The notes below the pieces were generated by a model, which was given only the letters and a program-made list of their open reading frames with translations, was not told where the DNA came from and did no database searches. Position numbers and translations under genes: made by a program. This document shows, piece after piece, positions 15,877-19,023 of a stretch of DNA of 19,023 nt. Every line of letters begins with the position of its first letter. The stretch's first letter is position 1. This stretch comes from JAQGMO01 sp050954505 (GTDB lineage Bacteria; Pseudomonadota; Gammaproteobacteria; Burkholderiales; Burkholderiaceae_D), in NCBI GenBank assembly GCA_050954505.1, contig JBPBPY010000260.1:1-19023 (forward strand), read 5' to 3'.

Positions 15877-16697
15877 CAATGTGCTCCTTCCAGCAGGTTG
15901 GCGTGCGCGCCCGTGACATCGTCCGTGCTGGTGCCCATGTAGGCTTCCATTACCTGGGCGTTGTTCGAGACCTCGTGGTACGACCCTTCGGCGAGGGTGG
16001 CGCCGCGCTGCAATACGGTGATGCGGTCGCAGATGCCCGACACCACATTCATGTTGTGCTCCACCATCAGAATGGTGCGGCCGGCAGAGACTTTCTTGAT
16101 TAATGCCGTGACGCGGTCGACGTCTTCATGCCCCATGCCCTGGGTCGGTTCATCGAGCAGCATGAGCTCCGGTTCCATGCCCAGCGTGGTGGCAATCTCC
16201 AGCGCACGCTTGCGCCCGTAAGGCAGATCGACCGTGACCGTATCGGCAAATTCCGCCAGGTCCACTTCCGCCAGCAGTGCCATGGCGCGGTCATTGAGCC
16301 GGGACAGGCTGCGCTCGCTTTTCCAGAAATGGTAGGACGTGCCCAGCGTGCGCTGCAGACCAATGCGCACATTTTGCAGCACGGTCAGGTGCGGAAAGAC
16401 GGCCGAGATCTGGAACGAGCGAATGATGCCCTGGCGCGCAATTTGTGCCGGCGCACTGGCAGTGATGTCACGGCCATTGAACAGGATGCTGCCACGGGTC
16501 GGTTCCAGGAACTTGGTCAACAGGTTGAAACAGGTGGTCTTGCCGGCACCATTCGGTCCGATCAGTGCATGGATATGACCACGCTGGACCTGCAGGCTGA
16601 CATCGTTGACTGCAGTGAATCCCTTGAATTCCTTGGTCAGGTTCCTGGTCTCCAGGATGACATCGGACTGACTTGTTGCGGACGTTACATCGGACAT
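15876..16697 (-). CDS. livG: HAAT ABC transporter ATP-binding protein LivG
   Basis: LivG is the second ATPase of the transporter and forms the nucleotide-binding pair with LivF. It has 273 residues. Walker A GPNGAGKTT is intact at 47-55, the signature region LPYGRKRALEIA is at 158-169, Walker B LMLLDEP at 178-184, and the H-loop His214 in MVEHNM. The signature has YGRKR instead of SGGQ-type residues, which is usual for LivG. The frame opens at a TTG at 16724, but ATG 16697 has GGGAG five bases upstream and is chosen. It is the first transporter gene after the GMC oxidoreductase gene, with 125 bp between them, and overlaps livF by one base. Confidence 0.95.
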   Translation of the reverse strand: MSDVTSATSQSDVILETRNLTKEFKGFTAVNDVSLQVQRGHIHALIGPNGAGKTTCFNLLTKFLEPTRGSILFNGRDITASAPAQIARQGIIRSFQISAVFPHLTVLQNVRIGLQRTLGTSYHFWKSERSLSRLNDRAMALLAEVDLAEFADTVTVDLPYGRKRALEIATTLGMEPELMLLDEPTQGMGHEDVDRVTALIKKVSAGRTILMVEHNMNVVSGICDRITVLQRGATLAEGSYHEVSNNAQVMEAYMGTSTDDVTGAHANLLEGAH

Positions 16698-16737
16698 CTT
16701 GTCTCCCGGTTTATTTTCTGACAATGTCTGGCAAGGC

Positions 16738-16751
16738 CTGGCGTACGCCAG
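16738..16751. repeat. 14-bp perfect palindrome between GMC gene and livG
   Basis: CTGGCGTACGCCAG is its own reverse complement. It lies 41 bp upstream of the livG start. It might be an operator for a dimeric regulator or a small hairpin in the mRNA; nothing else nearby decides between these. Confidence 0.4.
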
Positions 16752-16822
16752 TCCGCGCTTGTCTTTATTTCACAGGTCCGCTCTTGCGGATCGTACACCA
16801 CCGCGGCCGGCCCGCACAATAC

Positions 16823-18493
16823 TCATGCGTGGGCGTCCTGTACTGGCAACGCTGTGCCATCCTGTGCCTTGGCGCGGGCAGCGCGTATCAATGCGGCGGC
16901 GCGCTCGGCAATCATGATGGTCGGCGAGTTGGGATTGCCCGACACGATGGTCGGCATGATCGAGGCATCGACCACCCGCAAGCCCGTCATGCCCGCCACG
17001 CGCAGCGCGCTGTCGACCACCGTGCCCGCCTCGCCCACCCGTCCCATGCGGCAGGTGCCCACGGGATGAAAGATGGTGGTGCCGATGTCACCGGCCACGC
17101 GCGCCAGTTCTTCATCGGTGGTATAGGCCAGGCCGGGTTTGAACTCCAGCGGATGATAGGCTTGCAGCGCAGGAGCGGCAACAATCCGGCGCGTCAGGCG
17201 CAGCGAGTCGGCGGCGACCTGGCGATCTGCCGCCGTGCTGAGATAGTTGGTGGTGATCCTGGGCGCCGACAGCGCATCGTTGGAGGCAATGCGGACATGG
17301 CCGCGCGAGCTTGGCCGCAGGTTGCAGACACTGGCGGTAAATGCAGGAAATGGGTGCAGCGGTTCGCCAAAGCGTTCCAGCGACAGGGGCTGGACATGGT
17401 ATTGCAGATTGGGCCGATCCTGGCCGGGGTCGGAGCGCGTGAAGGCGCCCAGCTGCGATGGCGCCATCGACATCGGACCACTGCGGCTCCAGGCGTAATG
17501 CATGCCGATCTTCATCTTGCCAAACCAGTTGCCTGCCATGGTATTCAAGGTACGGGTGCCCTGGACCTTGAATGCCATGCGGATCTGCAAATGGTCCTGT
17601 AGGTTTTCACCCACGCCCGGCAATTCGAGTTGTGGCGTGATGCCATGCTGTTGCAGCAGCGATGCGGGACCAATGCCCGAGGCTTGCAGGATGTGCGGCG
17701 AACCAATGGCGCCGGCACATAACAGGGTTTCCAATGCACCTTCGGCAAACCATTCCTGGCCACCGCCGACGAATTCCACACCGGTGCAAACCCGGCCTTT
17801 GTCGCCATGTTCGATACGCAGGCGCCGGACATGGCAACCGGTCATGATATCGAGATTGCCGCGCCGCTTGATGCCTTTCAAAAATGCCTTGGCGGTATTC
17901 CAGCGCAAGCCCTTTTTCTGATTTACATCGAAGTAACCGCAGCCCTCGTTGTCACCGCGGTTGAAATCATCGGTTTTTGGTATGCCGGTCTGTTGCGCAG
18001 CATTGCGGAACGCTTCGAGGATATCCCATTTCAGCCGCTGCTTTTCCACCCGCCATTCGCCGCCTGCACCGTGGAATTCATTGGCGCCGCCATGATGGTC
18101 CTCGGTTTTCATGAACAGTGGCAGTACCGATTTCCACGACCAGCCGGCATCGCCGGTGGCCGCAGCCCAATCGTCATAATCCTGGTGCTGGCCGCGCATG
18201 TAGATCATGCCGTTGATCGACGACGATCCACCCAGCACCTTGCCGCGCGGGTAGATCAGGCTGCGCCCGTTCAATCCCGTGTCGGGTTCGGTGCGAAAAC
18301 GCCAATCGGTGCGCGGATTGTCGATGCAATACAGGTAGCCAACCGGTATGTGGATCCAGACATAGTCATCCTTTGCGCCAGCCTCGATCAGCAGTACGGA
18401 GCTGCCACGGTCTTGCGTGAGCCTGTTGGCCAGCACGCAACCGGCGCTCCCCGCCCCGATGATGATGTAATCGTATTTGCCTGCTGATAACAC
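16823..18493 (-). CDS. GMC-family FAD-dependent oxidoreductase (choline/alcohol dehydrogenase-like)
   Basis: GMC enzymes oxidise alcohols (choline, long-chain alcohols, polyethylene glycol, sugars) with bound FAD. The protein has 556 residues, as in BetA and AlkJ. The dinucleotide-binding GAGSAG is at 13-18, GMC signature 1 GKVLGGSSSINGMIYMRG at 84-101 and signature 2 GAIGSPHILQASGIG at 261-275. The catalytic His476 lies in FHPVGTCRMG and Asn520 in SGNPNSPTIMIAE. The start is GTG at 18493, supported by AGGAG six bases upstream. No signal peptide is seen, so it is cytoplasmic or peripherally bound. It is the first gene before livGFKHM on the same strand and may act on the imported solute. I cannot assign the substrate; betaine genes such as betB are absent. 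Confidence 0.92.
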   Translation of the reverse strand: MLSAGKYDYIIIGAGSAGCVLANRLTQDRGSSVLLIEAGAKDDYVWIHIPVGYLYCIDNPRTDWRFRTEPDTGLNGRSLIYPRGKVLGGSSSINGMIYMRGQHQDYDDWAAATGDAGWSWKSVLPLFMKTEDHHGGANEFHGAGGEWRVEKQRLKWDILEAFRNAAQQTGIPKTDDFNRGDNEGCGYFDVNQKKGLRWNTAKAFLKGIKRRGNLDIMTGCHVRRLRIEHGDKGRVCTGVEFVGGGQEWFAEGALETLLCAGAIGSPHILQASGIGPASLLQQHGITPQLELPGVGENLQDHLQIRMAFKVQGTRTLNTMAGNWFGKMKIGMHYAWSRSGPMSMAPSQLGAFTRSDPGQDRPNLQYHVQPLSLERFGEPLHPFPAFTASVCNLRPSSRGHVRIASNDALSAPRITTNYLSTAADRQVAADSLRLTRRIVAAPALQAYHPLEFKPGLAYTTDEELARVAGDIGTTIFHPVGTCRMGRVGEAGTVVDSALRVAGMTGLRVVDASIMPTIVSGNPNSPTIMIAERAAALIRAARAKAQDGTALPVQDAHA

Positions 18494-18703
18494 CTTGGTC
18501 TCCTGCCCTGGTTTGGTATGGACTTGTCTTCGGCGTCTGGTATTTTTATTTTTTGCCTGCGGTTTTTGCTTTTCCAGTCCTTTTTGGTTTTCAACACGTC
18601 ATTGAACCGGCCATTTTTGCCGCTCTGCAAGCGCTGCCCTGGCTGGTATTTCGCAAGCTTAGCCGAATTTCAAAGGCGTGGGGGGAATGCTTTGGGTCGC
18701 TCC

Positions 18704-18712
18704 TGTGGACAA
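18704..18712 (-). promoter_or_regulatory. DnaA box, one mismatch
   Basis: The minus strand reads TTGTCCACA, one base from the consensus TTATCCACA. It is the leftmost of three boxes in the same orientation. Confidence 0.75.
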
Positions 18713-18715
18713 GGC

Positions 18716-18724
18716 TCTGGATAA
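18716..18724 (-). promoter_or_regulatory. DnaA box, one mismatch
   Basis: The minus strand reads TTATCCAGA, one base from consensus. It begins 12 bp from the preceding box, close to one helical turn. Confidence 0.65.
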
Positions 18725-18737
18725 CTGCTGCTTTCAA

Positions 18738-18746
18738 TGTGGATAA
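18738..18746 (-). promoter_or_regulatory. DnaA box, perfect consensus
   Basis: The minus strand reads TTATCCACA, the exact high-affinity DnaA site. It begins 22 bp from the preceding box, close to two helical turns. Confidence 0.9.
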
Positions 18747-18859
18747 ACAGCCAGGATTTTCATCCGCCCGATTTAGCCAGAATTGCCCCATTCGGGATAC
18801 AGTCTTTGCGCACTGTTTATGCATTCTCCAAGTACCTGATTTGAAAAAGGTAATTGGCC

Positions 18860-18868
18860 TTATCCACA
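18860..18868 (+). promoter_or_regulatory. DnaA box, perfect consensus, next to the unwinding region
   Basis: The plus strand reads TTATCCACA. It is oriented opposite to the other three and lies 21 bp before the DnaA-trio-like repeats, so it is the likely anchor for loading DnaA onto single-stranded DNA. Confidence 0.9.
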
Positions 18869-18889
18869 GAAAAATGCAGCGGTTAACAA

Positions 18890-18898
18890 CTACTACTA
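18890..18898. promoter_or_regulatory. DnaA-trio-like element
   Basis: The plus strand reads CTACTACTA, so the complementary strand reads GAT three times in the 3'-to-5' direction, the form described for DnaA-trios in basal origin unwinding systems. A short G/C-richer spacer separates it from the DnaA box at 18860-18868, and A/T-rich DNA follows. Confidence 0.65.
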
Positions 18899-18939
18899 TA
18901 GATATATACAAACCTTGTTTAAAACCCCAAACAAAAAAC

Positions 18940-18969
18940 TTTTTTGAAATGCTGGAATTTTTTTTGAAA
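18940..18969 (+). repeat. Direct repeat of TTTTTTGAAA in the A/T-rich part of oriC
   Basis: TTTTTTGAAA occurs at 18940-18949 and again at 18960-18969, exactly 20 bp apart (about two helical turns). It sits in the expected unwinding region. It may play the part of the A/T-rich 13-mers of E. coli oriC, but the sequence is different. Confidence 0.5.
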
Positions 18970-19010
18970 AACAGCACCGGAAACCGAAGCCGGAAGACAA
19001 GAGAGCCGCG

Positions 19011-19023
19011 ATGAAGCAATCGG
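19011..19023 (+). CDS. Possible start of dnaA, cut off after four codons
   Basis: An ATG at 19011 follows the oriC-like region and reads rightward (Met-Lys-Gln-Ser). A GAGAG lies about five bases upstream as a possible ribosome binding site. In betaproteobacteria dnaA is usually the gene beside oriC and reads away from it. Four codons are too few to identify the protein, so the call rests on position alone. Confidence 0.35.

Larger units (their letters stand above)
18494..19010. other. oriC: Probable chromosomal replication origin (oriC)
   Basis: This 517-bp region has no supportable gene. Four DnaA boxes occur within 165 bp (18704-18868). They are followed by a DnaA-trio-like CTACTACTA (18890-18898), an alternating A/T stretch (TATAGATATATA) and a long A/T-rich tract to about 18975 suited to unwinding. 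Two parS sites and parAB lie nearby, as expected near an origin. The leftward genes all read away from it. Confidence 0.85.

Noticed and set aside
18591..19019. 142-codon minus-strand open frame across oriC
   Set aside because: It spans the DnaA boxes and A/T-rich region, has no family resemblance, and low-complexity Phe/Lys stretches come from the A/T runs.

Overview
The window comes from the replication-origin region of a betaproteobacterial chromosome. The protein sequences look most like Oxalobacteraceae (Herminiimonas, Herbaspirillum, Janthinobacterium or Collimonas type); this is a judgement from protein resemblance and gene order, not from a search. Every well-supported gene lies on the minus strand, so they all read leftward, away from an oriC-like region at the right end.

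Layout from left to right. (1) Positions 1-2534 hold the 5' half of the F1Fo ATP synthase operon, transcribed atpI-atpB-atpE-atpF-atpH, with atpH cut by the window edge and a near-consensus sigma-70 promoter at 2642-2671. (2) Positions 2763-7308 hold the conserved cluster mnmG-rsmG-parA-parB (tRNA wobble modification, 16S rRNA methylation, chromosome segregation). The 417-bp region upstream of mnmG carries two identical parS sites, the centromere bound by ParB. (3) Positions 7726-11361 encode one unrecognised protein of 1211 residues. It is mostly helical and Ala/Leu/Gln-rich, with a hydrophobic hairpin near residues 868-932 and a Ser-rich, acidic tail; it is the main unknown here. (4) Positions 11622-18493 hold a GMC-family FAD oxidoreductase followed by a complete branched-chain-amino-acid-type (HAAT) ABC transporter in the order livG-livF-livK-livH-livM. 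Start/stop overlaps (TGATG, TAATG) show tight coupling. A 25-bp stem-loop and a 9-bp tandem repeat sit between livK and livH. LivF has Arg in place of the Walker A Lys. (5) Positions 18494-19010 are gene-free and look like oriC: four DnaA boxes, a DnaA-trio-like CTACTACTA, and an A/T-rich tract with 10-bp direct repeats. An ATG at 19011 may be the start of dnaA.

The atp, par and mnmG/rsmG genes are housekeeping. The block between oriC and mnmG, where many proteobacteria have rpmH-rnpA-yidC-mnmE, is instead filled with about 11 kb of accessory genes. Several gene starts were moved from the longest open frame to an internal codon with a ribosome binding site (mnmG, rsmG, livH, livK, livG, livF, atpE). 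atpF and the GMC gene use GTG starts.
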